DNA of 64,000 bases from an uncultured Aquimarina sp. (GTDB lineage: Bacteria; Bacteroidota; Bacteroidia; Flavobacteriales; Flavobacteriaceae), in the NCBI GenBank assembly GCA_947498785.1, contig CANMLS010000013.1, positions 56,917 to 120,916 of the forward strand, read 5' to 3'. The notes below the pieces were generated by a model, which saw only the letters and a program-made list of their open reading frames with translations, did no database searches and had not been told where the DNA came from. Shown in pieces: positions 35,145 through 43,623 of the stretch (positions within the stretch are counted from its first letter, which is position 1; each line of letters opens with the position of its first letter). The position numbers and the translations under genes were made by a program.

Positions 35145-35894
35145 ATGATAAAAAAAAATATATTAATAGTTATCGTAGCAGTATTCATATTTGGTTGTAG
35201 CCAACATAAAACAAAAAAAATGAACGAAGCAAACACAGTAAATTCTAAAGCAGAAATAGCGCATAAAATAGGTACAGTTGTATTAGTATTGGGCGAACAA
35301 AATCCAGAATATTCTAAAAAACAAGTGTTAGAACTATCCAGAGCAATAGATCCTATGGTAGATACTTTTGATGGCTATTATGGGCGAAAGATGATTTTTG
35401 GAATTGAAAACCCAAAATTGATGGGAGATGCGGTGTATTATAGAGACATTGAATCCTTTGAAAAAGCATCTGAAATAGAACTAAAAAGTGAAACATGTCA
35501 AAAGTTTTTTGCCACTATGTTACCTGAATCTAATTTGACCAAAATGCTAATAGGTTCACCAGTGTATTTAAGCCCTAAGAAACAGGAAAAAGCAGAAATT
35601 GTAGAAGTAGCCCTGTTCAAGGCAAAACCAGAATTCACTAAGGAACAAATAGCAAAGAGTGCTATTGCCGTTAATCCAATATTAGAAAAACTAGATGGTT
35701 TTATAAGTCGTAAACTAGCCGTTACTGCAGATGGGCAATGGATGGATATTTTGTATTGGACTACTTTAGAAAAAGCAAAAAATGCATTGCCAATAGTAAT
35801 GGAAAACGAAGTTTGTAAAGCATTCTTCGAGATGACAGATGTCGCTAATTCAGAATTCATACATTTTAACGTAGCAATAGATACAGAACGATAA
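35145..35894 (+). CDS. Lipoprotein with two ABM-like domains
   Basis: A lipobox FGC near residue 18 follows a short hydrophobic signal. The mature protein holds two similar ~95-residue units: IGTVVLVLGEQNPEYSKKQV...DPMVDTFDGYYGRKM and VEVALFKAKPEFTKEQIAKS...NPILEKLDGFISRKL. Each unit contains a Cys-x-x-FF element (ETCQKFFATM and EVCKAFFEM). This is an internal duplication of the ABM/EthD-type ferredoxin fold. It resembles the single-domain lipoprotein at 28559-28945. It shares its stop with the start of the GyrI-like remnant (TAATG). No catalytic role can be assigned. Confidence 0.65.
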   Translation: MIKKNILIVIVAVFIFGCSQHKTKKMNEANTVNSKAEIAHKIGTVVLVLGEQNPEYSKKQVLELSRAIDPMVDTFDGYYGRKMIFGIENPKLMGDAVYYRDIESFEKASEIELKSETCQKFFATMLPESNLTKMLIGSPVYLSPKKQEKAEIVEVALFKAKPEFTKEQIAKSAIAVNPILEKLDGFISRKLAVTADGQWMDILYWTTLEKAKNALPIVMENEVCKAFFEMTDVANSEFIHFNVAIDTER

Positions 35895-36057
35895 TGATGA
35901 CAACTAAACATGAATGGCGAAAAATCAGAAAAGCATTGTGTTTGCCTCAAAAAAAACCGATTTGGTAACGGTTTCGGTACAAAAATTCATTACTATTTCA
36001 GGAGGAGGAAACCCAAATTATGACTTACCAATGGAAATAGTTTATTCTGTTTTATAA
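35894..36057 (+). pseudogene. GyrI-like domain protein, frameshifted and truncated
   Basis: An ATG overlaps the previous stop (TAATG). The frame reads MMTTKHEWRKIRKALCLPQK, which resembles the N-terminus of GyrI-like small-molecule-binding proteins, then stops near 35968. After a run of eight A residues the protein continues one frame over as DLVTVSVQKFITISGGGNPN and ends at 36057. Intact members are about 200 residues, so some 150 C-terminal residues are missing and a terminator and tRNA follow at once. The family call is from memory of the KHEWRK...LPK...GxGNPN pattern. Confidence 0.6.
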
Positions 36058-36148
36058 AAATTGCTTAAAAAATATGATAAAGAATAATAATAAAGTAAAT
36101 ATAAATTCTCTAAAATTTTTGCGGTTATTTATCAATTGATAACATTAA

Positions 36149-36181
36149 AAAAGCTCGTAAACATTATGTTTACGAGCTTTT
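36149..36181 (-). terminator. Terminator downstream of tRNA-Ser
   Basis: A 15-bp stem AAAAGCTCGTAAACA with its complement around a TTA loop, 24 bases past the tRNA 3' end on the - strand. It can also stop + strand transcripts from the ABM lipoprotein operon. Confidence 0.8.
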
Positions 36182-36204
36182 GTTGGAATTTAGTAATTCC
36201 TAAG

Positions 36205-36289
36205 CGGAGAATGAGGGATTCGAACCCCCGGAGGTGTGACCCTCAACAGTTTTCAAGACTGCCGCATTCGACCACTCTGCCAATTCTCC
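36205..36289 (-). tRNA. tRNA-Ser(UGA)
   Basis: 85 nucleotides with acceptor stem GGAGAAT/ATTCTCC and discriminator G, a D-arm, anticodon loop CTTGAAA (anticodon TGA), a long class II variable arm and T-loop TTCGAATC. The CCA end is not encoded. A degenerate copy of its 3' end lies at 31742-31780. Confidence 0.97.
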
Positions 36290-36461
36290 AGTGTTTAGTC
36301 TCATCAGGTATTCCCTGAATGCGGGTGCAAATATAGTAACCTTTTTTAATTCTATAAAGATTTTTTTTAAATAATTTGAAGTTATTTGTTTTAAGAAAAT
36401 ATTCACTTATCTATATGATGCTAAATGAGTATCTTGTACGAGATTTAAATTAAATGCTTGT

Positions 36462-37523
36462 ATGAAAAACACATTATTATTAGTTGGCTCATTTATTATC
36501 TGTTGCTGTGGAAATTCCCAGAATTCTTCAACAGACTATCCAGAAATGGATACTGAAGCCATAAATATAGATTTTACTGCCGTTACTTATGCAGAAAGTA
36601 TAACTACAAATGAATTAAAAGAATACTTATATACTTTTGCTGGAGATGATTTTGAGGGTCGTGATACAGGTGAACCTGGACAGAAAAAAGCTGCAGAATA
36701 CTTAAAAGAGCAATACAAAAGAATGGGGATACCTTCTCCATTAGGAGAAGATGATTACTTTCAAGAAATACCAGAAAGTTTTTTTAGAGGAGGAATTAAA
36801 TCGTCAGAAAATGTTTTGGCATTTGTAGAAGGAACTGAAAAACCAGATGAGATTGTAGTTATATCGGCACATTATGATCATGTAGGAGTAGATGAAAATG
36901 GTGGAGTATTTAATGGAGCTGATGATGATGGTTCTGGAACAGTTAGCTTATTGGAAATAGCACAAGGGTTTATGAAAGCAAAAAAGGATGGATTGGGTCC
37001 AAAAAGATCTATTTTGTTTTTACATGTTACTGGTGAGGAAAAAGGATTATATGGATCTAGATATTATACAGAAAATCCAGTATTTCCGCTAGAGAATACA
37101 GTCACAGATCTCAATATTGATATGATAGGAAGGATCGATAAAAATCATGAAGCAAAAGATAAAAATAATTATGTGTATTTGATCGGTAGTAATAGATTGA
37201 GTACTGAATTACATGATATAAGTGAAAAAATGAATTCGGCGCATACAAAACTGAATTTAGATTACACCTATAATGCAGAAAATGATCCTAATCGATTCTA
37301 TTTTAGAAGTGATCATTATAATTTTGCAAAACATAATATCCCTATTATTTTTTATTTTAATGGCGTTCATGAGGATTATCATAAACAGACTGATACACCA
37401 GATAAGATTGAATATGATCTTATGGCTAAGAGGGCAAAATTAGTGTTTTATACAGCTTGGGAGGTAGCTAATAGAAAAAATAGAATTGTGGTAGACGGAA
37501 TTAGTAAAAAAGAAAACGATTAG
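36462..37523 (+). CDS. M28-family zinc metallopeptidase, exported
   Basis: 353 residues. The N-terminus MKNTLLLVGSFIICCCG is a lipoprotein-type signal with a Cys run at 14-16. The M28 aminopeptidase fold shows its zinc ligands: His in VVISAHYDHVG, Asp in NGADDDGSG, the catalytic and ligand Glu pair in HVTGEEKGLYGS, Asp in NIDMIGR and His in VHEDYHKQTDTPD. A PA-type insert is absent. It is likely a periplasmic aminopeptidase. It is flanked by tRNA genes and followed by a terminator, so it is monocistronic. Confidence 0.93.
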   Translation: MKNTLLLVGSFIICCCGNSQNSSTDYPEMDTEAINIDFTAVTYAESITTNELKEYLYTFAGDDFEGRDTGEPGQKKAAEYLKEQYKRMGIPSPLGEDDYFQEIPESFFRGGIKSSENVLAFVEGTEKPDEIVVISAHYDHVGVDENGGVFNGADDDGSGTVSLLEIAQGFMKAKKDGLGPKRSILFLHVTGEEKGLYGSRYYTENPVFPLENTVTDLNIDMIGRIDKNHEAKDKNNYVYLIGSNRLSTELHDISEKMNSAHTKLNLDYTYNAENDPNRFYFRSDHYNFAKHNIPIIFYFNGVHEDYHKQTDTPDKIEYDLMAKRAKLVFYTAWEVANRKNRIVVDGISKKEND

Positions 37524-37550
37524 TTAGAAAGTACAAATAGTAATAAAAAG

Positions 37551-37576
37551 AAAAAGCCCTTAAAAAAGGGCTTTTT
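37551..37576 (+). terminator. Terminator after the M28 peptidase
   Basis: Stem AAAAAGCCCTT with its complement around an AAAA loop and a T run, 28 bases after the stop codon; it ends 7 bases from the tRNA-His 3' end and may serve both strands. Confidence 0.88.
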
Positions 37577-37583
37577 TATTATG

Positions 37584-37658
37584 GGTGGAAGACGGGATTC
37601 GAACCCGCGACCCTTGGTACCACAAACCAATGCTCTAACCAACTGAGCTACAACCACC
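37584..37658 (-). tRNA. tRNA-His(GUG)
   Basis: The anticodon loop is TTGTGGT between stems TTGGT and ACCAA, giving anticodon GTG. The His-specific extra 5' G (position 37658) faces discriminator C (37584). The acceptor stem GTGGTTG/CTTCCAC carries two U-U mismatches. The T-loop TTCGAATC is normal and CCA is not encoded. Confidence 0.96.
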
Positions 37659-37717
37659 ATTTAATTTCGGGTGCAAAAATAAGTCATTTTTACGTTTCTA
37701 CAAAACAAAAAATGATA

Positions 37718-38434
37718 TTATATTAAATCAAAAATAGAATCGACTGCTACATAGCGTTCTACAGTATAACCCTCAGCATATTCTACTCCTATAATTCTTC
37801 CTAAATCATTTGCTCTATATTGAATACTGTCCATAAAATTTTTACTAGATATTGGGGTTGATGGTTCATCACTTTTGGGATCATAAAATTGAGATTCATA
37901 AGCAGTAACACTTTTCATTTTTACATCTATATAATCACTTACATCAACAACAAAATCTGGCTCAATATTTTTCCATTGAATATAATGAAACACATGTTTT
38001 GGTCTCCAAGCTTCCTGTAGTTTTTGATCATCAAAAGTTTCAATCTTTCTTAAACCTGATAAAAAACAAGCGTCACTTGTTAATTTACTTCCCTTACCAT
38101 GATCAATATGTCTATCTGCAATTGCGTTACAGAGCACAATTTCGGGTTTATACTTTCTTATTTTTTGTATAATTGCTAATTGATGTTCTTCGTTATTTGT
38201 AAAGAAACCATCTCTGAAATTTAAATTTTCTCGTATAGAAACTCCTAGTATCTTTGCAGCGTTTTTGGCTTCTTGATCCCTAATCTCAGGAGTGCCTCTA
38301 GTTCCTAATTCACCTCTGGTAAGATCAAGGATTCCAACTTTTTTTCCTAGCGCTACTTCTTTGGCTATGGTCCCTGAACAACTTAACTCAACATCATCTG
38401 GATGAGCTCCTATTGCAAGAATGTCTAACTTCAT
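37718..38434 (-). CDS. bshB1: Bacillithiol biosynthesis deacetylase BshB1
   Basis: PIG-L/LmbE-family zinc enzyme that deacetylates GlcNAc-malate in bacillithiol synthesis. The zinc motif is AIGAHPDDVELSCSGT (His11, Asp13, Asp14), followed by the family-specific DLTRGELGTRGTPEIRDQEA, NLNFRDGFF and a distal DRHIDHGKGSKLT with the third zinc-site His. The last third (TAYESQFYDP, SSKNFMDSIQYRANDLGRII) is typical of BshB1. It starts 3 bases after the trans-sulfuration gene stop, so they form an operon, plausible because both handle low-molecular-weight thiols. Confidence 0.95.
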   Translation of the reverse strand: MKLDILAIGAHPDDVELSCSGTIAKEVALGKKVGILDLTRGELGTRGTPEIRDQEAKNAAKILGVSIRENLNFRDGFFTNNEEHQLAIIQKIRKYKPEIVLCNAIADRHIDHGKGSKLTSDACFLSGLRKIETFDDQKLQEAWRPKHVFHYIQWKNIEPDFVVDVSDYIDVKMKSVTAYESQFYDPKSDEPSTPISSKNFMDSIQYRANDLGRIIGVEYAEGYTVERYVAVDSIFDLI

Positions 38435-38437
38435 ATT

Positions 38438-39607
38438 TTAATGTTCTAATTCTAAAATTTTTATTTTCTCTATGGCTTGTTGGATGTCCCATATCAAATC
38501 CTCTTTTTCTTCAATACCTACACTAAATCGTAATAGTTCATCTTTTATTCCTTGTATAGCTCTTTCTTCCTCTGTAAGTAAAGCATGAGAAGTAAGAGTT
38601 GGAGATAATATAGTGCTTTCTACTCCAGCAAGACTCATAGAACTTTTGATTAGTCTTAATTCTTTTTGAAACTTACTAGCATTAAGTCCTTCTTTTAATT
38701 CAAAGGATAACATACCTCCGTATCCTTTCATTTGTTTTTTAGCAATTTCATGGTCAGGGTGTGATTTTAGCCCTGGATAATAGACGGCAGAGATGTCTTC
38801 ATGTTTTTCTAACCATTTTGCAAGTTTTAATGCATTTTTGTTTTGCTGTTTTACTCGAATTCCTAAAGTTTTTATACTCCTCTCTAACATCCATACCGTA
38901 AAATCGCTCAAACTTCCTCCAAAATTTTTGGCAACTTGAAAAATCTTATCTACATTTTTTTCTGAAGAAACTACAGCTCCAGCAAGAATATCGCTATGAC
39001 CACCAAGATATTTGGTAGCAGAATGTAAAATGATATCTATTCCTAATTCGATTGGATTTTGATTCACTGGCGATGCAAAGGTGTTATCGATCATCGTAAT
39101 GATTCCTTTTTCTTTGGCCAAATCAGCGATAGCTTTAATATCTATAATGGTTAATAGAGGATTAGAAGGAGTTTCTATATAAATTACTTTGGTATTAGAT
39201 TTGATCTTTTCTTTGAATCCCTCTGTAGTTTGAATGTCTACATAAGAAAATTCTATTCCGTGTTTGTCAAATTCTTCATTAGCGAGATTTGCAGTTCCTC
39301 CATATAGAGTTCGTTGTAAAACAATATGATCTCCTTTTTGTAAAAAAGTAAACAACGTTGTACTTATCGCTGCCATTCCACTGCCAAAAATTAAGGCAGA
39401 TTCTCCTTTTTCAAGTTTGGCTATTTTTTTAGATAATGCTTCCTGATTTGGAGTATTAAAATATCTTGGATAACGTATTGTATCTACGTCTTCAAAAGCA
39501 TACGAAGTAGACATGTATATTGGTGACGTAGCACCTTTGAATTTCTCGTCTCTAATTTCTGCAAAATGAGTACATATTGTATTAAAACCTATTTTTTGTG
39601 TATCCAT
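38438..39607 (-). CDS. Cys/Met metabolism PLP-dependent enzyme (trans-sulfuration family)
   Basis: 389 residues of the fold-type I PLP family that includes cystathionine gamma-synthase, cystathionine gamma-lyase and methionine gamma-lyase. The PLP lysine is Lys199 in LHSATKYLGGHSD. Other blocks are PIYMSTSYAFED, IFGSGMAAISTTL, YIETPSNPLLTIIDI, DNTFASPVNQNP and the C-terminal RFSVGIEEKEDLIWDIQQA. Which reaction it performs cannot be decided from motifs. Its tight coupling to bshB1 points to cysteine supply or thiol metabolism (inference). Confidence 0.92.
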   Translation of the reverse strand: MDTQKIGFNTICTHFAEIRDEKFKGATSPIYMSTSYAFEDVDTIRYPRYFNTPNQEALSKKIAKLEKGESALIFGSGMAAISTTLFTFLQKGDHIVLQRTLYGGTANLANEEFDKHGIEFSYVDIQTTEGFKEKIKSNTKVIYIETPSNPLLTIIDIKAIADLAKEKGIITMIDNTFASPVNQNPIELGIDIILHSATKYLGGHSDILAGAVVSSEKNVDKIFQVAKNFGGSLSDFTVWMLERSIKTLGIRVKQQNKNALKLAKWLEKHEDISAVYYPGLKSHPDHEIAKKQMKGYGGMLSFELKEGLNASKFQKELRLIKSSMSLAGVESTILSPTLTSHALLTEEERAIQGIKDELLRFSVGIEEKEDLIWDIQQAIEKIKILELEH

Positions 39608-39734
39608 AATTAATGATGTAAGTCTTATAAATTTTTGGATCTAAATTAAGGTATTCAGAAGAATTCGAATACGATTTAACATATTAAATCTATATGATAA
39701 AAGGTTTTTGATGTTGAGTAATCAGGGTCAAAAA

Positions 39735-41969
39735 CTAAAACATTTTCACCTTAGAAATGTTTCTCATTATAGATTGAAAGAATTGTTGTGTGTCATAAGG
39801 TTTGATAATTACATCATTCATACCTACAGAAAGTGCCTGACCTCTTACTTCTCCCTCTTCTACAGCCGTTAGTGCAATAATCGGGATGTTTGAATTAAAC
39901 GTACGAATTACTTTGGTTGCCTCAAGACCATTCATTTCTGGCATATTTATATCCATCAATACAAGGTCAAATTTTTCGTTTTTTATCATTTCTATTGCAT
40001 CCATACCGTTACTAGCAATGTTGCACGTATATCCTTTCTTTTTTAGAATGTTTTGAGTTACAATTTGATTAATCTTATTATCATCTACGATAAGAACATT
40101 AAAATTGCTTGTACCTATACTAAGATTTTCTCCAGATTTTAAAGAAACTTCTTGTTCTTTAACGGCTTTTTCATAGAATAGATCAAAATAAAACTCTGAA
40201 CCTTTTCCTTCTTTACTATTAATATGTATTTCACTATTATGAAGATGAATGAGTTTTTTTACAATAGCCAATCCAAGTCCAGTACCTTCATATTCTTGGT
40301 TTTCATTTTTTACCTGAGCAAAATTGTCAAAAATTGTTTGTTGTTTGTTTTTAGGAATTCCTATGCCATCATCCTTTACAATAAAGCGTAGAACGTGGCT
40401 ATCCTTTTTAGAATCCAGACATTTTGCGATAACCCAAATATTTCCATCTTTGGTGAATTTAAGAGCATTACCAATAAGATTTATCAGTATTTGTGAAAGC
40501 CTGACAGAATCTCCTAATAGTGTAGTATTTATTTTTTTATCAATATCAATATGTACTGTATTGTTATTACTTTTTTGTTTGGTATGAAGAGAATTAACAA
40601 TACCTTCTATTAAAGTTCTAACATCAAAAGAAACTTTTTCTAATTTTACCTCATTAGTTTCTATTTTACTTAACTGTAAAACATCATTGATTAATGCCAA
40701 AAGGTAATCCCCAGAAAACTTTAAAGATTCTAAGTATTCATTTTTTTTCTTTTTGTCGGGATTCTCCATTAATAAAGATGTAAGTCCAATAACACCATAT
40801 AAAGGTGTTCTAAGCTCATGACTTACAGTGGATATAAACTGAGATTTTAAGGTTGATACTTGTTCTGCAGTCTCTTTTGCACTAATTAATTCCTTATTCT
40901 TATCAATTAAATCATTATTAAGTCTTCTTTTTTGGATGTTGTTTTTATACGAACTAATTAAGAAAGCTAGAGAAATAAGAATTAGTATGATACCAAGAAT
41001 AATACTGATTCTCCATTTAACAACTTCAGATTCACTTTCTTTTTTTTGATCCTGTGCTATTTTAATATTTTCCTTAATTACATCAACTTCATATTTAATG
41101 TTAGCACGTTGAAGTTCAATTAATTTTTTGTAATCTTTTGCTTGTAATATATTTTGAAACTGTTTTTTCTGAAAATGATATGCTCTTTGGTAATCATCTT
41201 GTTTACGATAGAGCTCAGATTTTGCTTCATAGGCAGAAGCAAGCTCCTCATAAAAAGTGGAGATCATTTCATCATTGTTTTCTGTGTTTTTGGTTTCTCC
41301 AAGAGCATATGATATGGCTTGATCAATATATTCTTCGGATTCTTCAAATCTTCGAACACTTATAAAATACCTTCCCAAAAGTCCACTTAACTTAGTTTTG
41401 ACAAGATTTGGAGATTTTTTATGAACTAGTTTTCTTGCTGGTGCAAGGTATTCATAAGCACTATCAAAATCATTTCTAGAAATATAATATTCGCCGAGGT
41501 TTAATAACGGTCTTATCATTCTAGATGTATCATTTAATTTTATAGCGAATTCATATGATTTTTTATAATAATCTACTGCTTTTTTTCGGGTAAGATTGTG
41601 TTTAGTATAAACACGTGCAAGATTATTATATAGATCAGTCTCTAATATTGTACTTTTTGAACTTCGTGCATAGGTGAGTGCTTTTCTATAATTACTCCTT
41701 GCTTTATTATCATTTTCACTAATTTCATAATTCTTTGCTATAATATTATAGATATATCCTAAACTTTTATCATCATTATTATATTGCGCATTTTGAAGAG
41801 CAGCTTTGGCTATTTCAAAAGATTGCTCATACTTATATTCTTCTTGTAATTTTTCAGCCTTTTTGATATAGCTTTGAATACTATCTGAAATTATAGAAGA
41901 TTGAGATTGTATAAATTGAGTAAAACTTATTAAAAATAAGAGGGTTATATGTTTAAAAACGTTTTTCAA
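39735..41969 (-). CDS. TPR-containing hybrid histidine kinase
   Basis: 744 residues. A signal peptide (ends near FIQSQSS) leads into a periplasmic region of TPR repeats (about 40-290, e.g. SLGYIYNIIAKNYEISENDN, DLYNNLARVYTKHNL). A single membrane helix follows around residues 325-345, then a HisKA domain with phosphoacceptor His near residue 383 in FISTVSHELRTPLYGVIGL. The HATPase domain has NLIGNALKFT, DDGIGIP and GTGLGLAIVKKL. A C-terminal receiver has DLVLMDINMPEMNG with Asp near residue 672. No output domain or partner regulator is adjacent, so this is an orphan hybrid sensor; its ligand is unknown. Confidence 0.93.
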   Translation of the reverse strand: MKNVFKHITLLFLISFTQFIQSQSSIISDSIQSYIKKAEKLQEEYKYEQSFEIAKAALQNAQYNNDDKSLGYIYNIIAKNYEISENDNKARSNYRKALTYARSSKSTILETDLYNNLARVYTKHNLTRKKAVDYYKKSYEFAIKLNDTSRMIRPLLNLGEYYISRNDFDSAYEYLAPARKLVHKKSPNLVKTKLSGLLGRYFISVRRFEESEEYIDQAISYALGETKNTENNDEMISTFYEELASAYEAKSELYRKQDDYQRAYHFQKKQFQNILQAKDYKKLIELQRANIKYEVDVIKENIKIAQDQKKESESEVVKWRISIILGIILILISLAFLISSYKNNIQKRRLNNDLIDKNKELISAKETAEQVSTLKSQFISTVSHELRTPLYGVIGLTSLLMENPDKKKKNEYLESLKFSGDYLLALINDVLQLSKIETNEVKLEKVSFDVRTLIEGIVNSLHTKQKSNNNTVHIDIDKKINTTLLGDSVRLSQILINLIGNALKFTKDGNIWVIAKCLDSKKDSHVLRFIVKDDGIGIPKNKQQTIFDNFAQVKNENQEYEGTGLGLAIVKKLIHLHNSEIHINSKEGKGSEFYFDLFYEKAVKEQEVSLKSGENLSIGTSNFNVLIVDDNKINQIVTQNILKKKGYTCNIASNGMDAIEMIKNEKFDLVLMDINMPEMNGLEATKVIRTFNSNIPIIALTAVEEGEVRGQALSVGMNDVIIKPYDTQQFFQSIMRNISKVKMF

Positions 41970-42172
41970 TTATTAATAATTCTGATTAATATGCATTGAC
42001 GAAAATACGAAAATAGATTTAACATCGTGCAATTCACCGTAAAAAAAGTGCTATTTGTCCGTAATTTTTGTAGGGAAGTATGTTTTTTTGTAGGAATTAT
42101 TTCTTTTTATAAGAAAACTGTTTATGATTAGAAAAAACTATTTAAATATAAAGAATTAAAATTATGTAACAA

Positions 42173-42201
42173 TTTTAGTTCTTCAAGTAGGTGTATATTT
42201 G
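42173..42201 (+). promoter_or_regulatory. Putative promoter of the peroxiredoxin gene
   Basis: TATATTTG at 42194-42201 matches TAnnTTTG exactly, with a TTT at the -33 position 18 bases upstream. The start codon is 45 bases downstream. Confidence 0.6.
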
Positions 42202-42246
42202 TGCTGTCAAAAAATTAATCAATTATAAATTTTTAAAAATTATATT

Positions 42247-42885
42247 ATGGCATTTGTAGGTAAAAAATTTCCAAATCTAGACGTTGATGCAATGAATGAT
42301 ATGGGGGATACTTTTAAACTTAATGTTTTAGAGGAGGCGAAAAACAAAGGTAAAAAAGTATTACTTTTTTGGTATCCTAAGGATTTTACATTCGTTTGTC
42401 CAACCGAATTACATGCTTTTCAAGAAGCATTAGGAGAATTTGAAAAAAGAAACACCTTGGTTATAGGTGCTTCATGTGATACTCCAGAAGTTCATTTTGC
42501 ATGGTTGAATACGTCAAAAGATAACGGTGGTATAGAAGGAGTTACATATCCAATTCTTGCTGATTCTAATCGTAATCTTTCTAGTACTCTAGGTATTCTT
42601 GATATTACTAACGAGGCATATAATGATGAAACTGGGGTTGTTACAGTAGAAGGTGACAATGTAACGTATAGAGCAACATATCTAATAGATGAAGAAGGTA
42701 CTGTTTTTCATGAAGGAATTAATCATATGCCTGTAGGAAGAAATGTAGCAGAATTTTTAAGATTGATTGATGCATATTCACACGTACAGAAAAATGGTGA
42801 AGTATGTCCAGCAAACTGGGAGGAAGGAAAAGATGCAATGAATGCTGATAGAAAAGGAGTTGCTTCTTATTTAGCTTCTCATTAA
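42247..42885 (+). CDS. 2-Cys peroxiredoxin (AhpC/Prx1 type)
   Basis: Thiol peroxidase of 212 residues that reduces hydrogen peroxide and organic hydroperoxides. The peroxidatic Cys51 is in FTFVCPTELHAF and the resolving Cys187 in NGEVCPANW, the typical 2-Cys layout; NHMPVGRNVAEFLRLIDA is also characteristic. No signal peptide, so it is cytoplasmic. It heads a thiol-redox cluster; its hairpin terminator lies directly downstream, so the following thioredoxin gene may be transcribed by read-through or separately. Confidence 0.96.
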   Translation: MAFVGKKFPNLDVDAMNDMGDTFKLNVLEEAKNKGKKVLLFWYPKDFTFVCPTELHAFQEALGEFEKRNTLVIGASCDTPEVHFAWLNTSKDNGGIEGVTYPILADSNRNLSSTLGILDITNEAYNDETGVVTVEGDNVTYRATYLIDEEGTVFHEGINHMPVGRNVAEFLRLIDAYSHVQKNGEVCPANWEEGKDAMNADRKGVASYLASH

Positions 42886-42904
42886 AGTATAACCTCATAT
42901 TTTT

Positions 42905-42936
42905 AATTTCTCCAGAGAAATCACTCTGGAGAAATT
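42905..42936 (+). terminator. Hairpin terminator after peroxiredoxin
   Basis: 13-bp stem AATTTCTCCAGAG with its complement around a 6-base loop, 20 bases after the stop codon. The T run is short, so it may be partial. Confidence 0.7.
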
Positions 42937-42962
42937 CTTTACTAATCTAAATTTAAATTCAT

Positions 42963-43277
42963 ATGGTTCAAGAGCTAACAGAAGATAACCTTTCACAACT
43001 TGTGCAGGATAGTAATACTGTAATTGTACAATATTCTGCATCTTGGTGTGGTAACTGTAGAATAATGAAACCAAAGTTCAAAAAATTGGCTTCAGAAAAC
43101 GAAAACACCACTTTTGTCATTGTGGATGCAGAAAAATATCCTGAATCAAGAAAAATGGCTACTGTAGATAACCTTCCTACATTCGCAACTTTCAAAGAAG
43201 GTTCTTTCAAAAATCAGGTTCAAACAAATAAATTTGATGTTCTTAAAGAATTAGTAGATGAAGTTACCAATAATTAA
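42963..43277 (+). CDS. Thioredoxin-family protein
   Basis: 104 residues with the thioredoxin fold. The active site is SASWCGNCRIMKP (Cys29 and Cys32), a WCGNC variant of the classical WCGPC, which may shift its redox potential. The cis-Pro site DNLPTFATFKEG follows. It overlaps the DUF6952 gene by 20 bases and follows the peroxiredoxin gene, so it is a likely electron donor to that enzyme (inference). Confidence 0.93.
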   Translation: MVQELTEDNLSQLVQDSNTVIVQYSASWCGNCRIMKPKFKKLASENENTTFVIVDAEKYPESRKMATVDNLPTFATFKEGSFKNQVQTNKFDVLKELVDEVTNN

Positions 43278-43515
43278 ACACCTCACTGGTTTTATTGAGG
43301 AAAATGATGAGGATTTCGTAGTTGAAACCATTGAAACCTTAGAAGCCTTAACAGAAATTCCTTCTCTTAAAGATGAAGAATTAGATGTTATAGGAGAGCT
43401 TATCTCAAATATGTATGGAGCTTTAGAGGTTGATAAAATGATAAAAGAAGGGAGTTCAAAAAAAGCTGCTCTTAATGATTTTATGAAAAGAGTTCTAGGA
43501 TCAATAGATAAATAA
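43258..43515 (+). CDS. DUF6952 family protein
   Basis: An 85-residue acidic, mostly helical protein (KLPIIKHLTGFIEENDEDFV, ETLEALTEIPSLKDEELDVI, EGSSKKAALNDFMKRVLG) that I associate with DUF6952, small flavobacterial proteins found beside thioredoxin genes. The start overlaps the end of the thioredoxin gene, implying coupled translation. No Cys is present, so it is not a redox carrier itself. Function unknown. Confidence 0.75.
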   Translation: MKLPIIKHLTGFIEENDEDFVVETIETLEALTEIPSLKDEELDVIGELISNMYGALEVDKMIKEGSSKKAALNDFMKRVLGSIDK

Positions 43516-43540
43516 AACCTTCTAATTTAGAAGGTTTTTT
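43514..43540 (+). terminator. Rho-independent terminator of the thioredoxin unit
   Basis: Stem AAAACCTTCTA with its complement around an ATT loop followed by a T run, overlapping the DUF6952 stop codon. Confidence 0.9.
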
Positions 43541-43623
43541 TATTTTCTAAAAACTTTATAAATATTAGCATTTAATCTTATTAATCTTACTAATTTTAAC
43601 CTCAAAAATAACAATCATTTATT

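Noticed and set aside
28559..35894. Defence or toxin-antitoxin island
   Set aside because: No nuclease, helicase, toxin or restriction motifs; genes are repair, regulator and small-fold proteins.
37584..37658. Possible tRNA pseudogene because of two U-U mismatches in the acceptor stem
   Set aside because: All other tRNA-His features, including the extra 5' G and anticodon GTG, are intact.
39608..39734. SAM riboswitch upstream of the trans-sulfuration gene
   Set aside because: The 127-base leader is AT-rich with no conserved paired structure that I can recognise.
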